NCBI RefSeq assembly: GCF_001625195.1 | Contig: NC_054390.1 | Location: 9,211,222-9,275,221, forward strand | Direction: 5' to 3' | From: Drechmeria coniospora | Taxonomy: Eukaryota; Ascomycota; Sordariomycetes; Hypocreales; Ophiocordycipitaceae | Length of the DNA stretch: 64,000 nucleotides | In this document: one piece after another, positions 20,514 to 31,266 of the stretch | How the letters are laid out: every line of letters begins with the position of its first letter | Position numbering within the stretch: the stretch's first letter is position 1 | Program-made: the position numbers and the translations under genes | The notes under the pieces: model-generated | Database searches by the model: none | What the model was told of the DNA's origin: nothing | The model's input: the letters and a program-made list of their open reading frames with translations, nothing else

Positions 20514-21019
20514 ATGTGGGACCGGCTCCAAGCAACATCATCGGCGACGGCCACAGCAACATTCTTCGCCTTTGGTCGTCATCGCCATCAAACCTCGTCC
20601 CCCTCGCATTCGGATCACACTGCTGGCATTCCCAAGTCACGAACCGGCCGCCGTCGTGGCAACCACGGCTCAAGCTGGCCCGACAACCTTGACGATCCTT
20701 TCGGCACTCTGGCCGTGGCCCGCTCCGGCTCATACAAGTTCGAGATTAGCAGAGGCAAGGTTGTGCCGCAGACGACGCATGCCGACATGTAAGTAGGAGT
20801 AATCTTGGCCTGCTTTTTTGCTTGCTCCGGTGTTGTGCCTAAGTACGACCCTTTGACTTTCCCATCTTTGATGATACGCAATGCCTTGCGTCTTCCACCA
20901 GCAGGCCAGTTTCGGCTTCAAGCTACTCGTTCAGCTGTCCCCGCTGTTTACAAATAGATTCAATCTATGTCGAGCTAGCACCCACTTCGCGTGGCACCAA
21001 CGACACAAGGACGAGCTGA
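20514..21019 (+). CDS. Possible two-exon gene, or 5' exons of the following gene
   Basis: Tentative join(20514..20788, 20905..21019), 129 residues, not recognised. Exon 1 has fungal-looking codon use, a basic middle and ends ...THAD. A canonical GTAAGT donor at 20789 and a CACCAGCAG acceptor give a 116-nt intron that joins in phase to a short exon with a CPRC motif, ending at a TGA (21017-21019). That second exon is in the same frame as the next gene's first exon (21050), separated only by the TGA, so these may be 5' exons of that gene with an intron I could not place. No signal peptide. Confidence is low because only splice logic and codon usage support it. Confidence 0.35.
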
Positions 21020-21049
21020 GCTGCAGTACGCGAGCTGGTAATCGGCCTG

Positions 21050-23192
21050 ATGGCAAGGGAACCCCCCCTCCACACGACAACGCCTTGGTCCATGCAGCAA
21101 CATAGCAGCCGTCGAATGGGCAGGCGTTGCGACGACTCCTCCCCGTGATGTTGCTTTCCATCGGCTGCGGCCAGGCCCCAGCCAAAGTGATGACGCAACG
21201 AGACGTATGCTGACTCGGTCATCCTGTTGCTCCCAAGCAGATCTCTCTCCTCTCACCAAGAAGGCGGGACGCCGACGCCAGTTCTTGTACCACCTCCACG
21301 AAACCCCCGAAGGCTGCAGCAACGACAGCACCATCAGCAGCCGCTGCCGCTCACGAATTGGCGACCTGCATCCTCTGTCTACGGGAGTGACGCAGACCAC
21401 GACGACGAGGCGGCAGCAACCTCGCCCCTGCCCGGAGCGATGCACCGACTGGCGGCCGAGGTGCAAATATCGCCGCCAAGTTCACCCGATCTCGACGCAG
21501 CGCGCGATGGGCAAGTGTTTTTTTCCTCGTAGGAATAAATTGTGCCAATGGCTGATGCTGCAAAGGTACTTTCATGTCGACGTATCGCCTATCGACGATG
21601 AGCCCGTCCACTTTCACGAGCATCTGCCGCAAGAGACGTCCCGGCATCAACCGCCACAGCCCTCGCGCCAAAATGGCACGAACAGCATTCCGGAAGTCGA
21701 TCATATGAACCGGCGCGCCCCTACCCTTGTCATTCCGAGGACGCGAGAGCCTAAGCCCAACCACGACCAACGTCGAGATCACCAAACTTCCTCTGATCAA
21801 AGCCCTGCGCTCCAAACTGAAGCCAAGCCGAGGCAGCCTGCAGCCGGTGACGCGCCCGACACCGCACCTTCAGTTCTCGATTCGGTCACAAGAATGTTGG
21901 CAACGCCATCTGGCCGCGGCAAATCGCCCGCTTCAACTTTCGGTCAACGGATGCGCGCCCTCGGTCGCAGCAAGCCTGACCCGGTTGACAGCCGGCCCCC
22001 TTGGTACGGTCCGAGTGGACGGGACAAGCTTCTCCAACCCATTCGCGATGATGATGGTGCTACCACTCTCACCATGCCCCGAAAGAACGTCAATGGGACT
22101 GTACGTGGGGCCGCAGCATCCAACTGTCCCCCTGATGCCCAACTTGAAACGTCCAATGCCGCCGCCGCCGCCGGGGCCGCTACGGACACCGCAAATAGCC
22201 TTCAACCGCTGGCGCAGAACGGAAGGGCTAGTAACAAACCGGCCACGCCATCGTCCTCGCTCTCCTCAACCACGTCTTCCACTTCGCCCTCCTCGTTGCT
22301 TCACAGGGGAAGACAACAGCTGCAGCGCAGCCACCTCGAGGCCGAGTCTCCTCCATCGACCTCCAGTGATTCGAAATCATCGGATTCCAAGTCGCTCACG
22401 TCGTCCTCGGCCTTCACGCCGCGCGAAGTCATCAAGCGAAAACCACCTCCATTTCCCTCAACCACTGCCTCCATCTCGGCGCAGGCCCGCCACGCATCAG
22501 ACCCGACCATTGCCGGACGATCGACGACCAAAGACGACCGGGTCGAGATAGCATCACGCTTTGGTGTCACGACATTCGCGACTTCGAACCCCGCTACGCT
22601 CCGGCAGGAAAGGGACCGGACGCCCGTGCCGACCCCGCCACTGCAGTCAACCTCCGTCATGAACCGTAGGAGGCCCGTTGGCGGAGGACATGGCGGCAAG
22701 TCGGCTGCCGAACCGGTCTTGATATCGATGAGAAATACATCCGCACCAGAGACAGAATCGAATCCACACCGACGACCGAGCGACCCGACCGAGCACACAC
22801 ACTTGACCGGCAGCGGCCAGCTAGTTGACCGTCGCTCCTCCGCCTCTCCCGCAGCAAAGCCCCTCCCTCTTGCACCGCACGAGCTGCAATCGTCCAAGGA
22901 CCCTGTAGAAACGCTAAAGGCGGAAGTTGATGTTCTCGCCCATCGGCGCATGAACATTAACAAATGCATCCAGCAAATGACGGCGCGAATGCCGTCCGAT
23001 AACCTCATGGCTAGCCAGCAGCTGCTGCGCAAGCGTGAGAACGAAAAGATAGCGGCTCTGAAGGAAGAGCTTGCCGAGGTGCAGAAGGACGAGTACACGG
23101 TTGGTCTCAAGTTGCACCGGGCCTATAAGCGAATGGAAAGGAATTCCAACTACGAGCAGACTGGTCTCTGGGTGAGCAGGGTGGCGAGGTGA
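21050..23192 (+). CDS. Large disordered protein with C-terminal coiled coil
   Basis: Model join(21050..21144, 21241..21510, 21566..23192), 663 residues (649 if the ATG at 21092 is used). Intron 1 (96 nt) has GTGATG, a GCTGAC branch and AAGCAG; intron 2 (55 nt) has a GC donor (GCAAGT) and an AAAG acceptor. Both keep phase, and the spliced N-terminus reads more naturally than the continuous frame that starts at 21207. Most of the protein is Ser/Pro/Arg-rich and apparently disordered. The last 100 residues (from about 22905) form a Lys/Glu-rich helical or coiled-coil segment followed by a YEQTGLWVSRV end, probably the conserved core. No signal peptide or catalytic motif. Likely a cytosolic scaffold or signalling protein; I do not recognise the family. 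Confidence 0.7.
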
Positions 23193-24989
23193 TAGACGAC
23201 GGGATGAGCTCTACCATTAAGCTTGTTGAATGCGCCTTCGGGGAACGTGCCAGCATGCTGCCATTTACGACTGACGACAGCATGGCATCGGAGTTTGCAC
23301 GTTTGGGAGACGCCCACGAACAATTGCTCCACGTTGCACGTATCTCGTCATGGAATGTATGTATGGCTTGTTGTTTTGGGTTTTCAAGGGCGCAAGGTGC
23401 AAGAGCACGTTCAATGTAACAATACTTGTAAATGAACTATCCTGTGCTTCCTAACCCTGCCCTTCTTGGATTGTGAAGCGGTGCACACAGGGGAAGCTCC
23501 CTTCTTCCTTGAAATAGGTAGGGTAGCTCCCACATGATCCATGCAACAAGTTGATGAAGGGTATGGATTGCAACCAGAACAGCGGTCAGAAGGAGAGAGC
23601 ATATGAATAGATGGGCTAAGAACATGTCTCGAAAGCTCTTTGTGTCGGCGAGGACTTGAACGGTGTGCTCGCTGAAAAGGCGGGCAATGGCGTGAAATGC
23701 CTGAGATAAAACACGGAGAGGAAGTCGACCGATTCTCGAGTTGCCAAGGGCGAACCAGCTAGGTTGAGGTTAATCAGATCAAGACCCTTGCGTTTGAGAG
23801 GACGGCGGCGTACAAGAGGCGGATAATTTGCAGCGCGCTCACGATGGCCAAGAAGATTGTCTCGCAAGCTATTACAATGACGATTCTATTCTAGATATTA
23901 GCTGGAGCTGGGAAAGGTAGACTGACATGTGTGACAAACAAGGGGAGTTGGATAAGCCCACACGAAGAGTCGTTTGGGGGTGCGAGGCTATACATGCTGA
24001 ACTGGGAGAATGCACGGAGGCGACAGGATAGTATCGGCTTCCGCTGACTCGACGTTATCTTGTGACTGCGTCTGGAGACTCTGACCTCTGGAGAATCTGG
24101 CCTGCTGATTAACTGCCTGCGTCGTCGGAAAAGTCATCTCAGCTCGACAGAAGCACAATGGGCAGATAGGTATATGTCTTGATAAGTAGATGGAAAGCTG
24201 TCCGGTTATAGTTCAACAGAGGCGCTGTGCTTCCAGCCATCATATACTGTTCATGAGTAATTCATCGTTTTGCTTCCTTTGTCCCCAAACCTGTGCAACA
24301 GAAACAAAGGATGGTGTTGTTATGAACGCTTCACAACCTCATCAGGACAGGCCATTGGGTCTGCACTCTAGGTGAACCAAATTGCAAACAGTGCAACCAC
24401 GCCAGTTCCAAAAACTCACCCCCAAGCTTCCAATGACTCACCACAACGCTTCCCCAATCTGCCCAAGGATGCCGCCCAGTAATGCGGCAGAGTCTCTCAA
24501 TATGCGCTTGCTATCGATAGATAGATAGAAAGTCGTAGCTTTGCTGCCACAGACGCAGGAATTCAACCCCTCCGCCGACTGGAACAAACAGGCCGGTAGA
24601 CAGAGGCGGGCCATATTAACCCATGGGGACAATGGGGAGGGGGGCACAGGCGAGACAAAGGCCGGCATCCCTGTATCAAATCTCGCGCATTCTGTATCAC
24701 CTTGCGGATGCCTGTGTGTCGCGGGGACTTTTCGTTCGTACATAGCAAAGCACCTCGAGTTGCTCACAGGTGGCTCGTCAAGAGCCGAGGCGAGGCTCGC
24801 CGGACGAGGTGTGGGACCACGGCTGACCTGCTTCCCAGGGTTTCGGGATGGCACCCCGACTGCGGCCCGGTCACGGAATCGAGGCTGGAGCATCAGAGTG
24901 CCAGCAATGCAACGTCAAAAATACATGCCGAATGCAGGGTACGTGGTCGATATGTCGAATCGTGAACGCGGCGGAGCATTGAGAATACA
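23193..24989. other. Intergenic, no gene seen
   Basis: AT-richer than its flanks with short frames only. It probably contains the 3' UTR of the coiled-coil gene and of the minus-strand hydrolase. A GATAGATAGATA run lies near 24515-24530. No repeats of note and few GTAC motifs. Confidence 0.5.
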
Positions 24990-26075
24990 TCAGCGTGCAC
25001 GGTGCCCAGCGTGAAGGTCTTGGTGAATGGCATGCCTTGCTTCTCGCGTCTGGTTCCAGTGCAAGAAGTTGAGAACAACGTCGTGGAAAGCGTTCGGGTC
25101 CGATAGCTGCGGCGCATGGCCCAGATTGGTGAATCGGTGTAGTTGACCGTTCTGGAGCTGGTGCGCGGCTTCGGGACCGAGGAGGTCGAAGCGGCCAAGC
25201 TTCGCAGCAACGTCTGGGGACGACCACTGGGAACCGATGGCTGTCCTGTCCTTATCCCCGACAATGAGCAAAGTCCGAGGCTGGATGTCGCCAAAGCAAT
25301 GGGCGACGGGACCGGTCAGGACCATGTCGACAACCTGGGCTTGGTTCTTGACGTAGGCGTCGCGCTCGGAGCCGTGGTAAATGTTGACGAGCATCTGGAC
25401 CCATGTTTCGTAGGCGGGCCTCCACCGATCAACGTAGTAGACTTTCTTCTCGTACGCACGGATGCTGTCGTAGCCGGAGGCGGCTTCCGACTTGGCCGTG
25501 GTGTCAAGGCCGACGTAGGGGACCCCTTTCTTCACATAGTCTTCGAGGCCGACGGGGGCGACGACGACCATCTCGTCAACGGCTTCAGGGTACTGCAGGG
25601 CGATCCGGACAGCCATCATGCCACCGAGAGAGTGGCCGATGACGGTGACGTTTCCGACGTCGAGCATGTCGAGCAGAAGGCGAGTGTTGGATGCCATCTG
25701 GCCGAGGCTGAACTGGTAGGCCGCGGGCTTGGAGCTCTTGCAGAAGCCAATTTGGTCAGGGACGACAACACGGTAGCCGTGTTGGGTGAGGACGTGCATC
25801 GTCGTCTCCCAGGTCGGGCCGCAAAAGTTCTTGCCATGCAAAAGCACAGCCGTCATGCCGTTGGGCCTGCACGCGGGCTCGACATCCATAAAGGCCATCT
25901 GTAGCGGCTGCAGCTGGCTGGTGAACTGGAAGACCTTGACGGGCCACGGATACGTGAAGTTGGAGCCGTTGAGGCTGTCTGGGAAGGGTCCGTCGATGAT
26001 GCAGCCAGTAGTGGAGGCGGCGGCGGCGGCGGCGGCGGCCAGAACGGCGAGACCAGCGAGGACCGATCGCTTCAT
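24990..26075 (-). CDS. Secreted alpha/beta hydrolase
   Basis: Single exon, 361 residues. The family hydrolyses esters, lipids or epoxides. A signal peptide (1-21, Ala-rich) places the start at 26075, although the frame opens to 26333. The oxyanion HG is at 80-81, the nucleophile elbow GHSLGG has Ser149, the likely acid is Asp274 in GDKD, and the catalytic His is 320 in NLGHAPQ. A lid-like insert spans about 175-255. The C-terminal 20 residues are unusually His/Arg-rich, so a missed 3' intron is possible. Length and the early start of the fold resemble secreted fungal and bacterial alpha/beta hydrolases rather than cytosolic epoxide hydrolases. The substrate is not predictable. The gene lies 360 bp downstream of the mitochondrial gene on the same strand. 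Confidence 0.85.
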   Translation of the reverse strand: MKRSVLAGLAVLAAAAAAAASTTGCIIDGPFPDSLNGSNFTYPWPVKVFQFTSQLQPLQMAFMDVEPACRPNGMTAVLLHGKNFCGPTWETTMHVLTQHGYRVVVPDQIGFCKSSKPAAYQFSLGQMASNTRLLLDMLDVGNVTVIGHSLGGMMAVRIALQYPEAVDEMVVVAPVGLEDYVKKGVPYVGLDTTAKSEAASGYDSIRAYEKKVYYVDRWRPAYETWVQMLVNIYHGSERDAYVKNQAQVVDMVLTGPVAHCFGDIQPRTLLIVGDKDRTAIGSQWSSPDVAAKLGRFDLLGPEAAHQLQNGQLHRFTNLGHAPQLSDPNAFHDVVLNFLHWNQTREARHAIHQDLHAGHRAR

Positions 26076-26435
26076 GTTACTGCCGAGGATGATGCGATGG
26101 CGTGATGGCCATGGACGTGGTGGTGGTGACGATGTATGGATGACGTTGAGAGGGAACGAGGGAGGGGAGCGGGAAAAATGTACATCAGTTTGTCCGATGC
26201 CACAGTACTCTCTACCGAGCAGCGGCAAGGCTCTGCAGACATGGAGGGGAAATACGACTGGTGGTTTGCAAGGCAGGGTGCGTCCCAACCGGTTCCTCAT
26301 TCGCCCATCAAACTGGCCCAGATGACGACCCATGGTGCATCTGGTCTACGGCAATGACGGATCCTCATGCCAGGCGAGCACGGCGCCGACAAGAATTGTT
26401 CGAGAAGGAAGAACGGCTCGTGACGGACGTCCCAA
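26076..26435. other. Intergenic, hydrolase promoter
   Basis: 360 bp between two minus-strand genes. It holds the 3' UTR of the mitochondrial gene and the upstream region of the hydrolase. No clear TATA box is seen. Confidence 0.5.
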
Positions 26436-27680
26436 CTAGCCCATGCCCTCCATAAACTCGACGCGGTCGAGGAGCATCTGCCGATAGCCCATATACTCCT
26501 TGAGGCCTTCCCACTCGGGCCCCGTCTCCTCTCCATGCCGCCATGGCTCCTTGAAGCCCCAGGCGCAGGCCACCTTGTCGAGCGCCCGCCTCTCGTCTTC
26601 CCGCAGCCACCTGTAGCGCAAGGGCGTGCCTGGCGACCAGGTTACTCGCTTCATCTGGTCCTTGTTGCTCAGCTTCGCAATCATGCCGAGGGAGCCGACG
26701 ACGAAGAAGTAGCCGGAGATGCCGGCGACGCAGAGGCCGGTGGCCGTCGAGACGTCCATGGTGTTTTGCCAGTAGGACGCATACGCCGTGGAGAGGCCGA
26801 ATATGCCAAAGGGAAGGGTGGCCAGGCCGAGGGCGGGCGCCGTCGCGTTCTTGAGTATCTTTTGCCGCTTGAAGGCCGGCACGGCGTAGGCGGCCTGGAC
26901 GATGCCGAGGGCAGAGTCGAGGCTCCTCGCGTCGATGGCCGTCTGCAGAGCCATCTCGGCGACGTCCGTCTCGATGGCCTTGACCGCCGCGTTGGGATTC
27001 GGAGCGACGTGATGGATCTGGCCGTCCCTGACGACGGGCTTCGGCTTCGTCGCGTACAGGTCGAGGACGGAGGGGAGAGATTCGGGACGGCCCAGCTGGT
27101 ACTGGATTTGAACGTACGCCTCGAGGAACTCGGCCGTCATCTCGACGTTGGGATGCGTGATGATCTTGTAGGCCGTGCACGAGATTCTGTTGATGGACTC
27201 CTGGAGCTTGCCATCGATCGGCAGCCGGGCGCCGACTCGTTGGGCACCAAGCGACACCAGCCGCGACGCAGAAGCCTTGGACAGCGACTCGGCCCTCTTG
27301 AGCTGCGGGTGCAGCGCCGAGGCGGCTCGTAGACACGACCGCAGCGCAGCACCCGTGAGCTGATGCGCCGGGATGCCGTCGACCGAGAGGAACTTTCTGC
27401 CGCTATCCTCCGCCACGTTGGCGAGCTCCTGGGGGTCCGTCATCTGCGGCCACGTCGCGGGAGCATTCGTCTCCTTCGCCGCAGTCTCCGGTTCGGCAGG
27501 AGAGCTCGCGGCCACGACCGACGACCATCGTGCCGCGATTGGCCTCCATACCAACGACCGGCCCGGTAGCTGGCTTCCTGACCGGACAAGTCGGTTGCCG
27601 AGGCCTTGCTTCGACGCTCGGCCTACCGAAGCGCACGATTCGCAGATGAAGCGAACCTGTGGGGGGACCGCTCGCCGCAT
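26436..27680 (-). CDS. Conserved fungal mitochondrial membrane protein
   Basis: Single exon, 414 residues. The first 60 residues are basic and Ser/Arg-rich with almost no acids (MRRAVPPQVR...), typical of a mitochondrial presequence. Residues about 80-275 are helical and TPR/PPR-like, including a LEAYVQIQYQLGRPES helix pair. Two hydrophobic segments (about 281-302 and 314-335) are predicted membrane spans, followed by a soluble C-terminal domain with conserved-looking W-x-P-G-T and W-G-F motifs. This arrangement suggests an inner-membrane protein with a large matrix part, possibly acting in mitochondrial gene expression, but I cannot name it. No introns. The start is the first ATG and fits the presequence. 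Confidence 0.75.
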   Translation of the reverse strand: MRRAVPPQVRFICESCASVGRASKQGLGNRLVRSGSQLPGRSLVWRPIAARWSSVVAASSPAEPETAAKETNAPATWPQMTDPQELANVAEDSGRKFLSVDGIPAHQLTGAALRSCLRAASALHPQLKRAESLSKASASRLVSLGAQRVGARLPIDGKLQESINRISCTAYKIITHPNVEMTAEFLEAYVQIQYQLGRPESLPSVLDLYATKPKPVVRDGQIHHVAPNPNAAVKAIETDVAEMALQTAIDARSLDSALGIVQAAYAVPAFKRQKILKNATAPALGLATLPFGIFGLSTAYASYWQNTMDVSTATGLCVAGISGYFFVVGSLGMIAKLSNKDQMKRVTWSPGTPLRYRWLREDERRALDKVACAWGFKEPWRHGEETGPEWEGLKEYMGYRQMLLDRVEFMEGMG

Positions 27681-28189
27681 CGCCGCCGCCTGAAGGTGCC
27701 GTGGAATGGAACGGTAGCTCCAGCTTTGAGCTGCGTGAGTGTCGAATTTGTGTTGGTTTTGTCGTCACGACACGAGATGGGGTGCAGAAGGGTTCAACTT
27801 GGCTCTTTGATGGCTGCTGCATGGGGCAGGAGATAGGCGCTTCGATAGGCCCCAGCAGCACCAGGATCCAGCGTGGGTGCTAATTAATCCGTGCCCGTGC
27901 CGACTGCCGGTTCTCACCGCCTGCCTGTTTTGCCGCAACGCTCTCCACCACCATGAATCTCCGATGAAGTAATCTGCAGCCAGAAAGCGGCTACACGACC
28001 CTTCTCCTGAGAAAATTTGTATCGCCATGACGCGTGAATATCAGGAGCGGGCTACTCTTCGAAACCAATCCGACTTGACGTCAATCGCAGTACGCAGTAT
28101 GCAAAACTCCCTCTGCATACTCGGTGCTTGGCATGCTATTCGCTGCCACCTGTGTCTCACCACAACGTGTCCGAGCAAGCAAGGTGCCA

Positions 28190-28500
28190 TGGTAAGTATA
28201 CAGTACTTGGAATGTAAGTACTGTACTTACGGAGTACAGAACGTGTGGCTGAGAGCGCCGCTAAAACTGAAGAGTCACACCGGAGTACTAGGTAAAACTT
28301 TCATGCGTACTCCGTAGAATGGAGTAATTAGTGTGCTTGAGTACTCCGTAATACAGCCAGTACAGTATACCTAAAGTACCTTGTACTTAAGTGGTGCGGA
28401 GTCGTGGTCGTGTGTTTGGTGCAATTAATTATTACATGTACAGTACCCAGTACTTACTGTACACTAGAGGTTCAGTGCATCATCCACTTGTATTGCTATC
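28190..28500. repeat. GTAC-rich island
   Basis: A short block with GTACTTGGAATGTAAGTAC, TACGGAGTAC and CAGTACCCAGTAC words, in the middle of the divergent promoter region. Confidence 0.6.
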
Positions 28501-29096
28501 ATGTACTGCACTGTATACATCACGCACACAACTCCACGCAACTCCAAACTTGCCCGTGGCCAGGAACTTGCCCTACTAGCTGTCAACTGCATACAAGTAT
28601 GCAACCCGAGTTTCCATCTGGCAAGAACTAAGCTTGGTTCTCGCTGCCGCTGTTGCTTTCGACACAAGGCCTTTGATGTCTGTTCGTTGGCGAGTTTATT
28701 CCGACGCACCTTTTCAACAACACGGTACTCCGCACTGTACGAGCGTTCGGCGGCGATGGTAATAGTGCATTCCCCCCTGCTAGGCAGTGGCGGCAGTGTC
28801 AGGACGAACTACATTGCAGCACATACAGTACTTGCATTCGCCTACTTCAGCGCTATTCGTTGGCGTGCGTGCCCCCAAGTTGTGCATGGGCACCTGCATG
28901 CACAGTGCTTGCTTACAGTGCCCGCACACACTGCAAGTCGTCCCAGTCCCTACCCGGCATTAGTGAGCATTAGCAAAACATATGAGCAACGGCTTTCAAG
29001 CACCCATCGACATCGTCGGCGTTCGGCACGACTGAAGCAATCGAGTAATCAACCGCACACTGAACCCATACCGCAGGCCACATATCATAGCCTTCT

Positions 29097-29119
29097 CTCG
29101 CTCGCTCGCTCGCTCGCTC
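29097..29119. repeat. CTCG tetranucleotide microsatellite
   Basis: About five and a half perfect CTCG units in the probable 5' UTR or promoter of the RBR ligase gene. Confidence 0.85.
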
Positions 29120-29207
29120 ACCCATCTCGAGTCCGCCGGAGTTGTCGCCGCTTGCTTTGCGTCAACGATGATACGACCCCTGTTTTCCCGCCAGCTTACG
29201 ACTCGTC

Positions 29208-31266
29208 ATGGATGCCACCGCAGATGACGACGACCCTCGCTCGACCGAGCTCGAGAGCCTCGAAGCCATCTTTCCCGAGATACAGCACCCCCCCTTCGAC
29301 GGTCACCATGCCCCATCCCCCTTCACCTTTGAACTCGAGCTCCCCGTGAGGCCGGCGGAACCGGTCACCGTCTTGTTCCCCGCCGCTTCCTCGGCCGTCC
29401 AGGACGACCAGCAATCGGCCGATGGCGCGGTCAACGGCGTGGCGTCCGAGCTCGTCGACTCTCTCCTCGTGTCCCACCTGCCTCCCGTCTCCCTTCGCAT
29501 CTCTCTGCCGGACGGATACCCCTCCCTTTGCCCGCCCGAGGTCACCATCTCGACCGCACCCCAGTGGCTCTCGCCCCAAACCCTCGCCGCTCTCGAGCAT
29601 GACAGCCTGCGACTCTGGGAGGAGGCAGGCCGCGACCTCGTCGCCTTCACCTACATCGACCACGTCCAGCGGGAGGCCGAAAATGTCTTTGGCACCATCG
29701 CCTCCGACGGCACCCTCGAGGTCCATCCCGACCACAAGCTCGCCGTCTTGGACTACGACATCAAGGCCGGGAAAGCTGCCTTTGAGCAGGGCACCTTTGA
29801 ATGCGGCATCTGCCTGGGTATGTCTTGCCCATGAACCCCCTCCCCCCGGGCCGGCCTTGGCTTCGCTCCGTCTTGTTGCTCACTGGCCAACTCCCGTTGC
29901 CCCAGACCCCAAGAAGGGATCCCGTTGCCACAGGATGCTCGATTGCGGCCACATCTTCTGCTTCCAGTGCCTTCAGGACTTTTACAACGACGCCATCAAG
30001 GACGGCAACCTCTCCACCGTGCGCTGCGTCACTCCCGACTGCGCAAAGGACCGCGCCGCCGCCGCCACGGGCGGCCGTAAACCCAAGACCTTTGTCAGCC
30101 CAAGCGAGCTGCTCCAGATTGGCTTGACGGAGGAGATGGTGAAGCGCTACGTCACTCTCAAGTACAAGACGGAGCTCGAATCTGACAAGAACACCATATA
30201 CTGCCCACGCCAGTGGTGCAACGGCGCTGCCCGCTCCAAGAGGCACAAGAAACCTGAGGGGCTCGAGTTCGCCGACGCCTCCGATGCCTCCGACCAAGAC
30301 TCGGATCGGGGAGACGACATCAGCCACGAACGCAGGCGGGATGGGAAGAGAAAAGGGAAGAGAAAGGAGGCGGAAAAGTTTGACCGGGCCGACCTCCTCT
30401 CCGTCTGCGAGGACTGTGGTTTCGCCTTCTGCAACCGATGTCTCCAGACCTGGCACGGCGAGTTCGTCCGCTGTGCGCCGAAGCGCAACGAGGGCGAGCT
30501 GACGGAGGAGGAAAAGGCGTCGATCGAGTACCTCAAGCTTCACACGAGCCCCTGCCCGACCTGCAACGCGCCCGCCCAGAAGACGCACGGGTGCAACCAC
30601 ATGATCTGCTCCCGCTGCGACACCCACTTCTGCTACCTCTGCTCCTCCTGGCTCGACCCGGCGAACCCGTACCGGCACTACAACGAGCAGGCCGGCGGCA
30701 AGCTCACATCGTGCTACATGCGCCTGTGGGAGCTCGAGGGCGGCGACGGGGACGACGTTGGCATCGGATTCGTCGGCGGCCGAGGTCCGCCTGCGGACCT
30801 GCAGCAGGGTCTCGACGCCCAAGCTGGCGACTTGATTGCCGTCGCCGCCGAGTCGGACGAGTCGGATGCGAGTGACGAGAGCGACACCGAGACCGAGGAC
30901 AGAGTACCCGAGCCGCGACAAGACGGCCAGGACCGGCGAGAGCAGCCCGTCGCTGTTGCGCGAGAAGCGCCTCTTGTCCTGCGACTAATGGACAACCAAC
31001 CCCGGGGAGGCGCTCGCGGTGGACGCGACGAGCCAGCCTTGCCCGTCGTCAGGGGTCGTGGAGGAGGTGCTCGCGGCGCACGAGTCGCTCGCGGCGCGAG
31101 GCGAGGCCGCGGTCGAGGCGGTCGTGGTGCCGCCGCCGCTCCGTTGCAGCAACAGCAAGGGGTCGCCCGTGCGGACGAGCTAGATTTGGACCAAGAGGCA
31201 TGGGTCCGCCGCTTTGTGCAGATGGCGCTCATCGATGCCGAAGACGAGTTTGATGACGGGGTCTAG
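29208..31266 (+). CDS. RWD-domain RBR E3 ubiquitin ligase (RNF14/Itt1-like) with RGG-rich tail
   Basis: Model join(29208..29817, 29906..31266), 656 residues. Residues 10-170 form an RWD domain. RING1 starts at C199 (C-x2-C, then C211, C217, H219, C222, C225). An IBR with C303, C308, C371, C374, C379 and C382 is interrupted by a charged insert (about 314-363). RING2 starts at CPTC (420-423), with the expected catalytic cysteine C433 in a THGCNHM motif and zinc ligands to C449. RBR enzymes pass ubiquitin through a thioester on that cysteine. RNF14 acts on stalled translation factors, and yeast Itt1 affects translation termination. After an acidic Ser/Asp stretch (615-640 region upstream) comes a Gly/Arg-rich segment (about 31010-31130) like an RGG box. 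The 88-nt intron (GTATGT...CCCAG) splits RING1 in perfect phase. Confidence 0.93.

Larger units (their letters stand above)
27681..29207. other. Divergent intergenic region
   Basis: Upstream DNA shared by the minus-strand mitochondrial gene and the plus-strand RBR ligase. A GTAC-rich block occupies about 28190-28500. A CTCG tetranucleotide run lies at 29097-29119, 90 nt before the ligase ATG. The open frame 28501-29349 is not supported. Confidence 0.5.

Noticed and set aside
28501..29349. 282-codon frame running into the RBR ligase start
   Set aside because: It ends inside the RWD domain in the wrong frame and includes the CTCG microsatellite and GTAC-rich DNA.
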